A DNA stretch of 64,000 nt, from NCBI GenBank assembly GCA_004213515.1, contig SHAK01000006.1, forward strand, positions 30,721 to 94,720, in the 5' to 3' direction. The notes beneath the pieces are model-generated. The model was not told the DNA's origin, did not search any database, and worked only from the letters and a program-made list of their open reading frames with translations. A program made the position numbers and the translations under genes. This document shows positions 53,596 to 62,885 of the stretch, one piece after another. Source of the DNA: Limisphaerales bacterium (lineage in GTDB: Bacteria > Verrucomicrobiota > Verrucomicrobiia > Limisphaerales > UBA1096). Positions within the stretch are counted from its first letter, which is position 1. Each line of letters starts with the position of its first letter.

Positions 53596-55680
53596 ATGTC
53601 TTTTACCAAGCTTGTATTCATTTGTATTTGGTTAAGCTGTAACATTGTCAATGCAGAGGTGCGCTTCGATGTTTTTATGGGTTTTTCCGGAAAGGCTAGG
53701 AACGGTGAGTGGTTTCCTGTGACTGTTGAAATTGAAAACGATGGCCCTACCTTTAGTGGCGAAATTGAAATTAAACCTAATTCATTTAACGAACAGTCAA
53801 TAAGATATAAAATTGAACTTCCTAATAACACACGCAAGCGTTTGTCTATACCAGTTTTTAACAATTCTAACTATAGATGGAATGCTAAGCTGTTAAATGA
53901 TGGGAAGGTTGTTTCCAAGAATGATAATCTAAGAATTGATAGTATCCCTTGGTTCTCCAAATTGTTTGCAGCAGTTAGTGACCAACAATCTAGTGGTCCG
54001 GTTTTACCTGAGACCCGTTTTAAAAATAATAACGCTAATAGAAGATTCTCTCCTGTTGTGGTAAATATTCAGGCGGATATTTTTCCAGACAATCCTGTAA
54101 CGTTGCATGGACTTAGTTCGCTTTATCTTAACTCTAAACGTGCTATTAATTTTCGAGCCGAACAAGCTAGTGCTGTATCTATCTGGGTACGTAGCGGTGG
54201 GCATTTGATTCTTGGGGTTGATCAGCCTTCAGATATTACTGGTACGCCTTGGCTTAGAGAATTACTTAATACGCAGTTTGGTTTGATACAAAATCTAGAA
54301 GTTGGGCCTCTTATTCGAGATTGGCTCAGTAATGCTGGCTATCCTGTGGGTGCTATAGATGAGGAATTTAATACAAAGTTCTTAAATGCTACACCGGTTC
54401 GACTGAAGGATGGTAAAACACTTATGAGTTTCGATGGTGAAACGCTAATAGCTAATGCAAATCGAGGTTTGGGGCAGGTGACAATTTTGGGGTTCAATCC
54501 GGAACGGGAACCGATTAGATCTTGGGAGAATCGAGCTTGGTTGTGGGCGAGATTAGCCGATATCGATTCCGAATGGTTTGTTTCCGAAAAACCACCAAGA
54601 GACTATGGACGTATGAATGTTGATGGGTTGTATGGAATGATGATTGATAGTCGACAAGTTAGTAAATTGCCAGTTATTTGGTTAATTTTGTTGCTCATTA
54701 CATATCTCGTGATTATTGGGCCTGTTGATCGTATTTGGCTTAAGCGCATTAATAAACAAATGCTAACTTGGTTGACATTTCCGATATACGTTATCTTCTT
54801 CTCATTTTTGATTTATTATATTGGTTACCGTCTTCGAGCTGGGCAGCTCGAGATTAATGAACTGCATATTGTTGATGTGTTGCCAGGTGATCAAGTTGCT
54901 CTTCGAGGTAGAAGCTATGCTTCAATTTATTCTCCATCGAATAAGGATTATTTGATGGGCGGTTCTTTGGCATTAGGTGCGTTTCGCAATGAAAGCTCTA
55001 GTTTTTCCAATGGAGCTGGTAATCAGCCATTACTTATTGGTTTAAGCCCTGGTAAATTAGAAGCAAAAGCACGAGTTCCAATTTGGACCAGCCGTTTATT
55101 TAGTTCTGAGTGGGTTAGTGGTTCTGAAGTAAATATCCAAGCTTCAGTTACGAAGCAGAATAATGATACTTATCAACTTGAGATTCTAAATGGCTTGAGG
55201 AAGCCTATCGTTGGTGCTGCATTTGTGGCTTTGCAGCGAATCGTATATGACGAGTCAATAAATATTACTCCAGGTGAGAGAGGGCTTCTCGAATTAAAGC
55301 GATCTGATTCAAAAGTTCGAGATGTGATTTCGGGCTTCAGTAGTAATATTAGAAACTCTATTCAATCAAGAAACCGAGCATTTGGTAACGCTGAACTTAG
55401 TCGCATGGATCTTGGACTTATGAATATTGTCACGGGCTCATTTCCAGGGATGCTCGAACTAGAAGGTATTAAGCAATTTAAAAAGGACGTAAATCAATTT
55501 GATTCTTCAGGTGGGATGGATATCAGCGAGTACCTTGAGCGCGACGGATCTGTTTTGTTTGTGTTTGTTGAAGATCAATCTCCTATTTCGTCTACTGGAT
55601 TATTTGAGTCCAAACTTCGTAAATCACATTCGCTTTATCGAATTCCCATTAAGTTACTAAATAAAGACGGTGATTTTTAA
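53596..55680 (+). CDS. Membrane protein of an ABC-transporter-linked operon, unknown function
   Basis: A 694-residue protein (706 if the ATG at 53560 is used). From M at 53596 the N-terminus is a plausible signal peptide (SFTKLVFICIWLSCNIVNA). Two membrane helices lie around 365-385 and 400-420 (PVIWLILLLITYLVIIGPVD, then FPIYVIFFSFLIYYIG). Between them and the N-terminus is an immunoglobulin/GATase-like extracellular part, with GHLILGVD and GQVTILGFNPER. The organisation resembles proteins that accompany GldA-type ABC transporters in gliding or polymer-export clusters. It is followed after 24 nt by the ABC ATPase, and the pair is probably one operon. Confidence 0.65.
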   Translation: MSFTKLVFICIWLSCNIVNAEVRFDVFMGFSGKARNGEWFPVTVEIENDGPTFSGEIEIKPNSFNEQSIRYKIELPNNTRKRLSIPVFNNSNYRWNAKLLNDGKVVSKNDNLRIDSIPWFSKLFAAVSDQQSSGPVLPETRFKNNNANRRFSPVVVNIQADIFPDNPVTLHGLSSLYLNSKRAINFRAEQASAVSIWVRSGGHLILGVDQPSDITGTPWLRELLNTQFGLIQNLEVGPLIRDWLSNAGYPVGAIDEEFNTKFLNATPVRLKDGKTLMSFDGETLIANANRGLGQVTILGFNPEREPIRSWENRAWLWARLADIDSEWFVSEKPPRDYGRMNVDGLYGMMIDSRQVSKLPVIWLILLLITYLVIIGPVDRIWLKRINKQMLTWLTFPIYVIFFSFLIYYIGYRLRAGQLEINELHIVDVLPGDQVALRGRSYASIYSPSNKDYLMGGSLALGAFRNESSSFSNGAGNQPLLIGLSPGKLEAKARVPIWTSRLFSSEWVSGSEVNIQASVTKQNNDTYQLEILNGLRKPIVGAAFVALQRIVYDESINITPGERGLLELKRSDSKVRDVISGFSSNIRNSIQSRNRAFGNAELSRMDLGLMNIVTGSFPGMLELEGIKQFKKDVNQFDSSGGMDISEYLERDGSVLFVFVEDQSPISSTGLFESKLRKSHSLYRIPIKLLNKDGDF

Positions 55681-55704
55681 TCAAAAGCAAACGAATTAAA
55701 TTTT

Positions 55705-56682
55705 ATGTCTGACGAATCTCAAAGTGTGACGCCACCAGTAACCAATGCTGCAGTTGAGACTTTTGGTCTTACGCGCCATTACGGTAATTTAACTGCTCTT
55801 AACTCTCTTGATCTGACTATTAACAAGGGTGATTTATTTGGTTTTATAGGATCTAATGGTGCAGGTAAGACTACGACTCTACGCATCTTATCAACATTTC
55901 TTTCTCCTTCGAATGGAACTGCACGTGTCATGGGTCATAACGTGGTTAAAGAGGCTGATCAAGTGCGACGTATCCTTGGATATATGCCAGATTTTTTTGG
56001 TGTTTACAAAGACATGGAAGTAACAGAGTACCTTGATTTTTTTGCTGCTTGTTATCGCATTGGGGCTTCTAAACGACAGCAGACGATTAATGATGTTCTC
56101 GAGTTGGTTGGCCTGAGCGAGAAGAAAGGTGCTCTTATAGGTGCTCTTAGCCGAGGAATGCAGCAGCGAATCGGTTTGGCGCGTGTTTTAGTTCATGACC
56201 CGCAGATTCTTCTCCTTGATGAGCCTGCCAGTGGGTTGGATCCTCGAGCACGTATTGAGATGATGGCTATACTTCAGGAGTTACAGCGTATAGGCAAGAC
56301 CATCATTATTTCTTCGCACATTCTAAGTGAATTGGAAACTTTATGTAATCGTGTGGCAATAATTGAAAAAGGTGGTTTAATATATAGTGGGCCAGTTCAA
56401 GGGGTGCAAAGCCAGTTCTCAAGGAAGCAAGCCTATAGAGTTGGTGTAGCTGAAAACCTTGAAAAGGCTGCTAAGCTATTGCGTGAAAGCACTGAGATTT
56501 CCGATGTTGAACTACAGGAGGATGAAAGTCGTATACGTGTTGAGTTGATAGACCCTAAAGCAAATGCATCTATAATTGCATCCATCATTGTTAATAGTGG
56601 ATTTGAATTAACTGCTTTGGAGCGGGAAGAGATGAATCTGGAAGATGTTTTCCTTCAGGTGACTCGAGGTGAGACGCAGTAG
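55705..56682 (+). CDS. ABC transporter ATP-binding protein, GldA-like
   Basis: A 325-residue ABC ATPase. Walker A is GSNGAGKTT, the Q-loop region YMPDFFGVYKDM, the signature LSRGMQQRIGLAR (with SRGMQ instead of SGGQ), Walker B ILLLDEPASGLDP and the H-loop SSHILSE. The C-terminal 80 residues form an extra beta-rich domain typical of GldA/NatA-type subunits. The usual permease gene is not found downstream: the next gene is on the opposite strand and converges 3 nt away. The upstream membrane protein may supply the membrane part, or the permease is elsewhere. Confidence 0.93.
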   Translation: MSDESQSVTPPVTNAAVETFGLTRHYGNLTALNSLDLTINKGDLFGFIGSNGAGKTTTLRILSTFLSPSNGTARVMGHNVVKEADQVRRILGYMPDFFGVYKDMEVTEYLDFFAACYRIGASKRQQTINDVLELVGLSEKKGALIGALSRGMQQRIGLARVLVHDPQILLLDEPASGLDPRARIEMMAILQELQRIGKTIIISSHILSELETLCNRVAIIEKGGLIYSGPVQGVQSQFSRKQAYRVGVAENLEKAAKLLRESTEISDVELQEDESRIRVELIDPKANASIIASIIVNSGFELTALEREEMNLEDVFLQVTRGETQ

Positions 56683-56685
56683 TAG

Positions 56686-57540
56686 TTAAACTATGAAATT
56701 TTCAATACGAGATCGTACATCAGTTTGAAATCTCTTCACAAATGCGTCAACAAATTCAGCAATGTCCATTGTGGGATCATCAATTAAGGGCTTTAGATTC
56801 ATTGCATAGCTCGCCATTTGTGTCTGGTCAACAGAGTGTGAATCAAAGAATGTCGCATTGCCTCGCAGGCGGCCCTCAAGGGCTAAATCATAGCGTTTGC
56901 CTCCGGTAATTTGAGAATCAAAAATGCTGATTAAGGCGCGAACAAGATTTGGTCTGTCATTCAAATCAAGTAGCACTTTTTCGTCATCTATTAGCCAGTT
57001 GAGATCCCGCCACACTTCAACACCGTAAACCTCTTCTGGTTGTTCTTCTTTTGGGATTTCACGTAGAGCTTTTATAACAGGGATAACAACGGCTACATGT
57101 GTGTCATGTTTATCTGCTAGATTATGCGTATAGACTACTCGTGGTTTGGCTTTAGAGAAAATTGTTTTGAGGTCATTGGCATAATCGCGATTAGCTACCT
57201 CCTTTACAACAGAACTAGGATAATCAAGCTGGGTCATGAAGCTGTATTCACCAACTACTGAGGCCTTGCGCTGTTCATCGGCGCGGACAGCGCGCATTTG
57301 TTCGTCGGTGTAATTAGTGTACTGATTGGCTCTTGAACTACCTGCGCCGTTTGTAACGGTTATGCCTCCAAACCATTGCTCCTTCGACTGATAACAGGAC
57401 AAAATGCCATGCAAAGCCATTACCTCGAGATCGTCCTGATGTGCTCCAATTCCCATATGTGTTGTGCGGCTGAAGGCCTCGCTTTCTTTGGATCCATCTG
57501 GAATAAACAAGTCGGCACTGGTATTGGAGAATGAAATCAT
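56686..57540 (-). CDS. PIG-L family deacetylase
   Basis: A 284-residue zinc-dependent N-deacetylase of the PIG-L/LmbE family. The metal motif is GAHQDDLEVMALHG (H34, D37) and the second motif is THNLADKHDTHVAV. Family members remove the acetyl group from GlcNAc-linked lipids or from small molecules such as mycothiol/bacillithiol precursors; substrate unknown. The ROK-type protein gene lies 61 nt upstream on the same strand, so amino-sugar metabolism is a plausible setting. Confidence 0.9.
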   Translation of the reverse strand: MISFSNTSADLFIPDGSKESEAFSRTTHMGIGAHQDDLEVMALHGILSCYQSKEQWFGGITVTNGAGSSRANQYTNYTDEQMRAVRADEQRKASVVGEYSFMTQLDYPSSVVKEVANRDYANDLKTIFSKAKPRVVYTHNLADKHDTHVAVVIPVIKALREIPKEEQPEEVYGVEVWRDLNWLIDDEKVLLDLNDRPNLVRALISIFDSQITGGKRYDLALEGRLRGNATFFDSHSVDQTQMASYAMNLKPLIDDPTMDIAEFVDAFVKRFQTDVRSRIENFIV

Positions 57541-57601
57541 AGGTTTATGTCTTACTTATAAAAAGGGCAAATAAAATAATTATAGGTCAAACTAAAGTTC
57601 T

Positions 57602-59026
57602 TTAAGTGTTGATTTTTGGCAAGCTTGCTGCCGCAACCGCTTGCCCAACACGTTTGCTTTTTTCGTCTGGTAATTGAAGTTTAATCTTGGTGGCCAACTC
57701 TGGGAATTCTTCGTTCAAAACATCGGTTGCTTTGGCTATGATTTGTTCGCCGCCGCGACCTGAAGTTACTCGACCAAGAGCCAGTAGATGGTTGAAATTA
57801 TAAAAATCTGCATATAATCCGAGCGCGTAGCCAAGGCAGATTCCTATGTCATCAAAAATAATAGGCACCTGCCTGTCTCCGGCCTCATGCAATTTTTGAA
57901 TATGTTTAAGCTGAATTGCTGGGTGAGCATCAGGCAGCTCTATACCAGCCAATTTTGCTAGCCTCACCACTCCTTGTTGCGAGAAATATTGCACTCCACA
58001 TCCTACATCGCCGGACCATTCATCTACCGGACCGCTTGAGTGGAAATCTATTGGCGAAAATGCTAGTTCATTTAACCAGCCAGTAATACGACCATTTTGA
58101 TCAAGGAATCCAACTGCTTGACTGGAGCCCATTGCTAAGCCAAGAACTCCATTTTGTTTCAGTGACATCGCCCCTGCCAAAGCAGTGACATCGCCATCGT
58201 TGGATACCTCGAAGGGCACATTCCATTCTTCGGCAAGGCTTCTGAAAATTGGTCGTACTTTTTCTGTGAACAAGTTGCTTGGAACATTCCTAAATAGAGA
58301 TGCTACTCGTGGTTCATTATTGATAATAATTCCAGCTGAACTGCCACCTATCGCATCAACGCGTGGAAGTTTCTCTGCGGCCTGCTTCAGTCCCTCGTTG
58401 ATTTTATTGCGATGCCAATCCGGATCAGGTTCCACACGTGGGTTCCATGGTATTTCTGTTGTAAATACTGGTTCGCCATTTTTTACAGCTGCTAATTTGT
58501 AATCACTTGCTCCAAGGTCAAAGCCGATTCTGCAACCATCTAAATGTCCACCAATTGCTTTCGATGCATCGTTAGGTTCAATTTCACATGAAGATAAAGA
58601 CTCGAAAACCAGGGGTGAACCGAAAGCTCGCTCCATCATGTTGGAATCAAAGGCTCTTGGTCCGTTTTCGTTATAAATTTCTGCCAAATATTTTAACAAT
58701 ATGTCGCTACCATCACTACTATGAACTCCTATCCGACTTGCACCTTGTTGCCAAAGAAGAAACTTACAAATTCGCTCAACTAAGCGTTTGATTTCTCCAT
58801 GTTTATCGTTTTTTGGATCTGGCACCATAAATTGGTGTACAGAGAGATCCCCTGGGAATCGTTCAAGTGAAAAGGTCAATTTAACCGAAGGTGTGCCATC
58901 AGCAATTAATTGACGTGATTTTTTTAATACTAATGAAAGGGGCGTGAATTCGGGATCTAGTTTTGGTGAAAACTTAGCTCGAATGTCACTTAGTAAAGAA
59001 ATGGTTCCCATTAGTGGCGGCAACAT
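57602..59026 (-). CDS. Divergent ROK-family (sugar kinase/NagC-like) protein
   Basis: A 474-residue protein. The first 160 residues have no recognisable domain. From residue 166 the ROK core starts: IGFDLGASDYKLAAVKNG (phosphate 1 loop), VDAIGGSSAGIIINNEP, the catalytic-type Asp in VSNDGDVTALAGA and LGLAMGSSQAVGFLD. The zinc motif of ROK proteins (CxCGxxGCxE) is reduced to GDVGCGVQYFSQQG, so the metal site is probably lost. No helix-turn-helix is present. It is probably a glucokinase- or GlcNAc-kinase-like protein with altered regulation, or non-catalytic. Followed by the PIG-L gene. Confidence 0.75.
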   Translation of the reverse strand: MLPPLMGTISLLSDIRAKFSPKLDPEFTPLSLVLKKSRQLIADGTPSVKLTFSLERFPGDLSVHQFMVPDPKNDKHGEIKRLVERICKFLLWQQGASRIGVHSSDGSDILLKYLAEIYNENGPRAFDSNMMERAFGSPLVFESLSSCEIEPNDASKAIGGHLDGCRIGFDLGASDYKLAAVKNGEPVFTTEIPWNPRVEPDPDWHRNKINEGLKQAAEKLPRVDAIGGSSAGIIINNEPRVASLFRNVPSNLFTEKVRPIFRSLAEEWNVPFEVSNDGDVTALAGAMSLKQNGVLGLAMGSSQAVGFLDQNGRITGWLNELAFSPIDFHSSGPVDEWSGDVGCGVQYFSQQGVVRLAKLAGIELPDAHPAIQLKHIQKLHEAGDRQVPIIFDDIGICLGYALGLYADFYNFNHLLALGRVTSGRGGEQIIAKATDVLNEEFPELATKIKLQLPDEKSKRVGQAVAAASLPKINT

Positions 59027-59090
59027 AAAAACTGTAATCTGTCATGGCAAGAAATAGATATAATGCTTTTGAATAAAACGGGTTTGATTT

Positions 59091-59651
59091 TTATTTTTTG
59101 CGAATACCCCAAGCGGCAATAACTCCTCCAATTGCTCCTGAAAGATGCGCTTCCCACGAGATATTTTCAGCCATGTTGCTATTAATAATTGGTGGTAATG
59201 CGCCAAAAAGAATTCCCTGATAGAGAAAGAGCACAGCTCCACTAATTATTGCAGAGACCCAACTTCGTAAAAAAAAAGACGCAGTGCTTAAGAATGTAAC
59301 TAAGCCAAAAATGACTCCACTTGCCCCAATATGATTTGAGCCAGCTCTTCCAATTATCCACGTGCCGACCCCGCTTAAGAACCAAATCAAAATAAGTGAT
59401 CGCCATGGCTTGTAACTTTGGTTTGAAAAAAGTAATCCGAGAAGAATGACCATAGGGAATAGGTTAGAAATATAGTGACCAAAATCAGCATGCAATAATG
59501 GGGAGCAAAGAATGCCATCTATACCAGACAGGCTACGTGGAATAATACCAAGTCGTTCAGAAAAAAAGTCACCTGTTATAATGTCAAGGGTCAGTACTGC
59601 GCCAACCGCAAGCATGAAAACTGCTGATCGAATGAATCCTTGAGTAATCAT
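59091..59651 (-). CDS. Rhomboid-family intramembrane serine protease
   Basis: A 186-residue six-helix membrane protease. The catalytic serine is S111 in HIGASGVIFGL, the histidine H169 in EAHLSGAIGG, and the oxyanion-side residues are H54/N63 in LLHADFGHYISNLFP. Length and topology fit small bacterial rhomboids of the minimal six-helix type. The ATG overlaps the stop of the S4 protein gene by one base, suggesting one operon with it and perhaps trpB. Confidence 0.93.
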   Translation of the reverse strand: MITQGFIRSAVFMLAVGAVLTLDIITGDFFSERLGIIPRSLSGIDGILCSPLLHADFGHYISNLFPMVILLGLLFSNQSYKPWRSLILIWFLSGVGTWIIGRAGSNHIGASGVIFGLVTFLSTASFFLRSWVSAIISGAVLFLYQGILFGALPPIINSNMAENISWEAHLSGAIGGVIAAWGIRKK

Positions 59652-60037
59652 TATTTGCCCCCAAGTTCCATAAACTGGTTAATTAATTTTCGTTCTTTTT
59701 TTGAAGGTCTACCTTGGAATTTGTTTTCATTACGATTCCTAATTGCTTTATGATACTTTTCCAATTCCTCTTTGGGGGTAATGTCCTGGGCAAAGTTTTC
59801 CACTAGTTTTGCCCCGATTCTTCGTTCTGTAAGATTGATAACTTCAAGTGAGCGAATAATTGGACTCTGACGTACTTTTACTATATCGCCAATCTTAATA
59901 GATTTAGCGGCTTTTATAGTCAGGTCGTTTAGTTTGATTTTTCCTTTTCTACAGGCTTCTGAAGCTTGGCCGCGTGTCTTGAAAAGACGGACAGCAAATA
60001 ACCACTTGTCTACTCGTACCTCATCAAGTTCAGTCAT
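59651..60037 (-). CDS. S4-domain RNA-binding protein, Hsp15/HslR-like
   Basis: A 128-residue protein. The S4 domain (about 7-65) starts VRVDKWLFAVRLFKTRGQASEACRKGKI, with KLNDLTIKAAKSIKIGDIV after it, as in Hsp15. Hsp15 binds the large ribosomal subunit with stalled nascent-chain tRNA. The C-terminal 60 residues are highly basic (KAIRNRNENKFQGRPSKKERK). The frame overlaps the rhomboid start by one base and lies 27 nt downstream of trpB. Confidence 0.87.
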   Translation of the reverse strand: MTELDEVRVDKWLFAVRLFKTRGQASEACRKGKIKLNDLTIKAAKSIKIGDIVKVRQSPIIRSLEVINLTERRIGAKLVENFAQDITPKEELEKYHKAIRNRNENKFQGRPSKKERKLINQFMELGGK

Positions 60038-60064
60038 TTTAGTCTGAAGGGGAATTAACTGAAC

Positions 60065-61267
60065 TTATAATGTTATTAGATCGGCTACTTGGGCGACGTC
60101 TTTGTCTCCTCGACCAGATAGATTAGTAATAATTATTTGATCCGAGCTCATTTTTGGTGCGGATTTAATTACCTCTGCTATTGCGTGACTGGACTCAAGT
60201 GCAGGAATGATTCCTTCAATTTTGGCTAATGTTTGGAATGCTGAAAGTGCTTCATCGTCGGTTGCGAAAGTATATTCAGCGCGTTTGATGTCTCGAAGCC
60301 ATGCATGTTCTGGTCCAACAGCCGCGTAATCGAGTCCTGCCGATACACTTTTAGTTAGTTGGATTTGGCCATCTTCGTCTTGTAAGACAAATGATCGAGT
60401 TCCTTGAAGCACACCTAATCCTCCGCCTTGAAAACGTGCGGCGTGTTTACCTTCGATAATTCCTTCTCCACCTGCCTCAACTCCAGTCATCATGACGGTC
60501 TCGTCATTTACGAATGGATAAAACAAGCCTATTGCATTCGACCCCCCACCAACGCATGCAATTAATCGGTCCGGTAGACGTTCTTCTTGTTCAAGTATCT
60601 GGCGCCTAGCTTCATCTCCGATGATCCGTTGGAAATTTCGGACCATCATAGGATATGGATGAGCACCATAGGCGGTGCCAAGAATATAGTGAGTGCTGCG
60701 AACGTTGGTTACCCAGTCTCGCATAGCTTCGTTTACTGCTTCTTTTAGCGTTTTCTGCCCAGTATCAACAGGAACTACTTTTGCACCTAGCATACGCATT
60801 CTGAATACGTTGAGTGATTGTCTCTTGCAGTCAACTGCTCCCATGTAAATTATGCATTCGAGACCAAACATTGCCGAAACTGTCGCCGTGGCAACGCCGT
60901 GCTGCCCTGCACCAGTCTCAGCAATAATACGTTTTTTTCCCATGCGTTTGGCCAAAAGGATTTGGCCCATAGCATTGTTAATTTTGTGTGCTCCTGTATG
61001 TAGTAGATCTTCTCGTTTCAGGTAAATTTTTGCTCCACCTAGATCTTTGGTCAGGCGCTCAGCATAATAAAGTGGGGTAGGGCGACCGCAGAACTCTTTT
61101 AAATAGTAATTTAGCTCATTCTGAAATTCAGGATCCTGTTGTGCTCTGAAATACTCGTCTTCAAGCTCCTGCAATGGTTGCATTAGTGTTTCAGGGACAT
61201 AGCGCCCCCCGAATTCACCAAATCGTCCCTTCGCGTCCGGGAGTACTTTTTCAGCAACCGTTTCCAT
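60065..61267 (-). CDS. trpB: Tryptophan synthase beta subunit
   Basis: A 400-residue TrpB (type 1). It condenses indole with serine on PLP, bound to K95 in [11 protein letters not shown]. Conserved [31 protein letters not shown], the phosphate-binding GGGSNAIG and the [11 protein letters not shown] block are all visible. Length is normal. trpA is not adjacent in the window. The upstream neighbour fmt lies 45 nt before and the S4 gene follows. Confidence 0.98.
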   Translation of the reverse strand: METVAEKVLPDAKGRFGEFGGRYVPETLMQPLQELEDEYFRAQQDPEFQNELNYYLKEFCGRPTPLYYAERLTKDLGGAKIYLKREDLLHTGAHKINNAMGQILLAKRMGKKRIIAETGAGQHGVATATVSAMFGLECIIYMGAVDCKRQSLNVFRMRMLGAKVVPVDTGQKTLKEAVNEAMRDWVTNVRSTHYILGTAYGAHPYPMMVRNFQRIIGDEARRQILEQEERLPDRLIACVGGGSNAIGLFYPFVNDETVMMTGVEAGGEGIIEGKHAARFQGGGLGVLQGTRSFVLQDEDGQIQLTKSVSAGLDYAAVGPEHAWLRDIKRAEYTFATDDEALSAFQTLAKIEGIIPALESSHAIAEVIKSAPKMSSDQIIITNLSGRGDKDVAQVADLITL

Positions 61268-61312
61268 GCACGAAATGTTCGGTTAAAACTAGCTCTTGGC
61301 CAAGGAGCAATT

Positions 61313-62248
61313 TTAGCCGAGTTGTGTTCCTACAGGAAGTGGATGCCCAGCCAGGAATGCTTCAGCGGCCAATCGTTTGCCTCCATCCTTTTGTAATTTG
61401 CTAATTCTCAGTGATTTTTGCCCGCAACCGACGATAATACCCTCAGCATTACTTTGAGCAATAATTCCTGGAGCAAGTCCTGATGAGTTAATTGGTTCGA
61501 CTTCAATAAGTTTAATTAATTTTCCTTTGTAATGGGTAAATATCCCAGGCCAAGGGGTAAATGCTCGGGACTGATTCCATATATCTGTTGCTGATTTGGT
61601 CCAGTCAATTTGTCCCATATCACGTGTGATCTTTGCAGCGTGTGAGGATTCAGAGTTGTCTTGAGGGGAAGCTGTGATGGTGCCTTTGACGTATTTAGGA
61701 ATTGTTTCAACAAGTAATTTTGCCCCCAAATCTGCTAATCTATCGTGCAACGTCTGTGCATTATCGTTTGATTTAATAGGTGTTGCTACTTTGCTAATCA
61801 TTGGGCCTGTATCAAGACCAGCTTCCATTTCCATAATCGTAACACCGGTTTCTTTTTGTCCATCTAGAATGGCTCTTTGAATTGGGGCTGCACCTCGGTA
61901 AAGAGGTAATAGTGATCCGTGTACATTGATGCAGCCGTATTTTGGTAAATCAAGTACTGCCTGCGGCAAGATTTGCCCATAAGCAGCAACGACAATTAGT
62001 TCAGGATTGAGTTCATTTAAAAAAACAAAATCATTTTTTAGTCTAAAAGGTTGATGAACGCTTAGCTTCCGGTTTTCAGCTTCCACCTTAACAGCGGGTG
62101 GGTGTGGGATTAATTGGCGTCCTTTTGGACGATCTGGTTGAGTAACTACTCCAATCACATCGATCATAGTTGAAGCGTCTAGTGCAGCTAGACTCGGGCA
62201 AGCAAATCCTGCAGTCCCCATGTAAACGACTCGTATTGGCTCAACCAC
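61313..62248 (-). CDS. fmt: Methionyl-tRNA formyltransferase
   Basis: Formylates initiator Met-tRNA. Blocks VVYMGTAGFACPSL, VVTQPDRPKGR, INVHGSLLPLYRGAAPIQRAIL (catalytic Asn and His) and TGVTIMEMEAGLDTGPM are standard. GTG at 62248 is chosen as start, ten bases after the adk stop; a TTG at 62290 would overlap adk and add fourteen unconserved residues. With this start the protein is 311 residues, the usual length. It is probably transcribed together with adk. Confidence 0.96.
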   Translation of the reverse strand: MVEPIRVVYMGTAGFACPSLAALDASTMIDVIGVVTQPDRPKGRQLIPHPPAVKVEAENRKLSVHQPFRLKNDFVFLNELNPELIVVAAYGQILPQAVLDLPKYGCINVHGSLLPLYRGAAPIQRAILDGQKETGVTIMEMEAGLDTGPMISKVATPIKSNDNAQTLHDRLADLGAKLLVETIPKYVKGTITASPQDNSESSHAAKITRDMGQIDWTKSATDIWNQSRAFTPWPGIFTHYKGKLIKLIEVEPINSSGLAPGIIAQSNAEGIIVGCGQKSLRISKLQKDGGKRLAAEAFLAGHPLPVGTQLG

Positions 62249-62258
62249 AATTATAGAA

Positions 62259-62849
62259 TTACTGATCTTCCAGTTTTGCAAGTACCTCAAGAGAATCTCT
62301 CAAAACGTGAACTGGAGACTGGGTCGAGTCGATAACATGAACCAAAGTCTCGCCATAATGCTCGAGCACCGGTTTAGTTTCATCTTCATATACTTTTAAG
62401 CGAGTTTTGATAGTTTCAAGATTCGCGTCATCGAGTCGGTTTTGACGAAGTGCCCTTGCCTGAAGTCGTTCAACCATCCTATCAAGGTCGGTACAATATA
62501 GATTAAGAATGCCCACAACATGAATTATATCCTCAAGAAGTTTAGCTTGATTCACATTTCTTGGGATGCCGTCAAGTAGAAGAGTATCTGTTTCAGGGTT
62601 AAATTGTCCATTACGAGAACGATTTTCGATATCGTCTCTCCAAAGATTGATTGTTGGTTCATCTGGGACGAGGTTGCCATGCGAGGCATAGTCTAAGAAC
62701 AATTGCCCAATCGGGTTTTGTATACGAAGGTTGCGAAATAAATCACCGCTCGAGACGTGAAGATAGTTTGGAATTTTTCCTAAAATCTTTCCTTGGGTGC
62801 CCTTGCCAGCACCAGGTGAACCGAAAAGAAGTATGGTTCTTAATTTCAT
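62259..62849 (-). CDS. adk: Adenylate kinase (short form)
   Basis: A 196-residue nucleotide kinase. P-loop: FGSPGAGKGTQGK; AMP site: SSGDLFR; the block LLLDGIPRNVNQAKLLE is standard. The LID is reduced to ALRQNRLDDANLETIKTRL, the short form without the zinc-type insertion, resembling the UMP/CMP-like and small AK class. In 62259-62261 it stops two codons before the fmt GTG start. Upstream is the edge gene, with a 36-nt gap. Confidence 0.93.
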   Translation of the reverse strand: MKLRTILLFGSPGAGKGTQGKILGKIPNYLHVSSGDLFRNLRIQNPIGQLFLDYASHGNLVPDEPTINLWRDDIENRSRNGQFNPETDTLLLDGIPRNVNQAKLLEDIIHVVGILNLYCTDLDRMVERLQARALRQNRLDDANLETIKTRLKVYEDETKPVLEHYGETLVHVIDSTQSPVHVLRDSLEVLAKLEDQ

Positions 62850-62885
62850 TCCTGATTATTTTTTTAGATGGAGTTTATGTATGAA

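Noticed and set aside
62249..62290. TTG start for fmt inside adk
   Set aside because: Extra residues precede the conserved Rossmann strand; GTG at 62248 gives the normal length.
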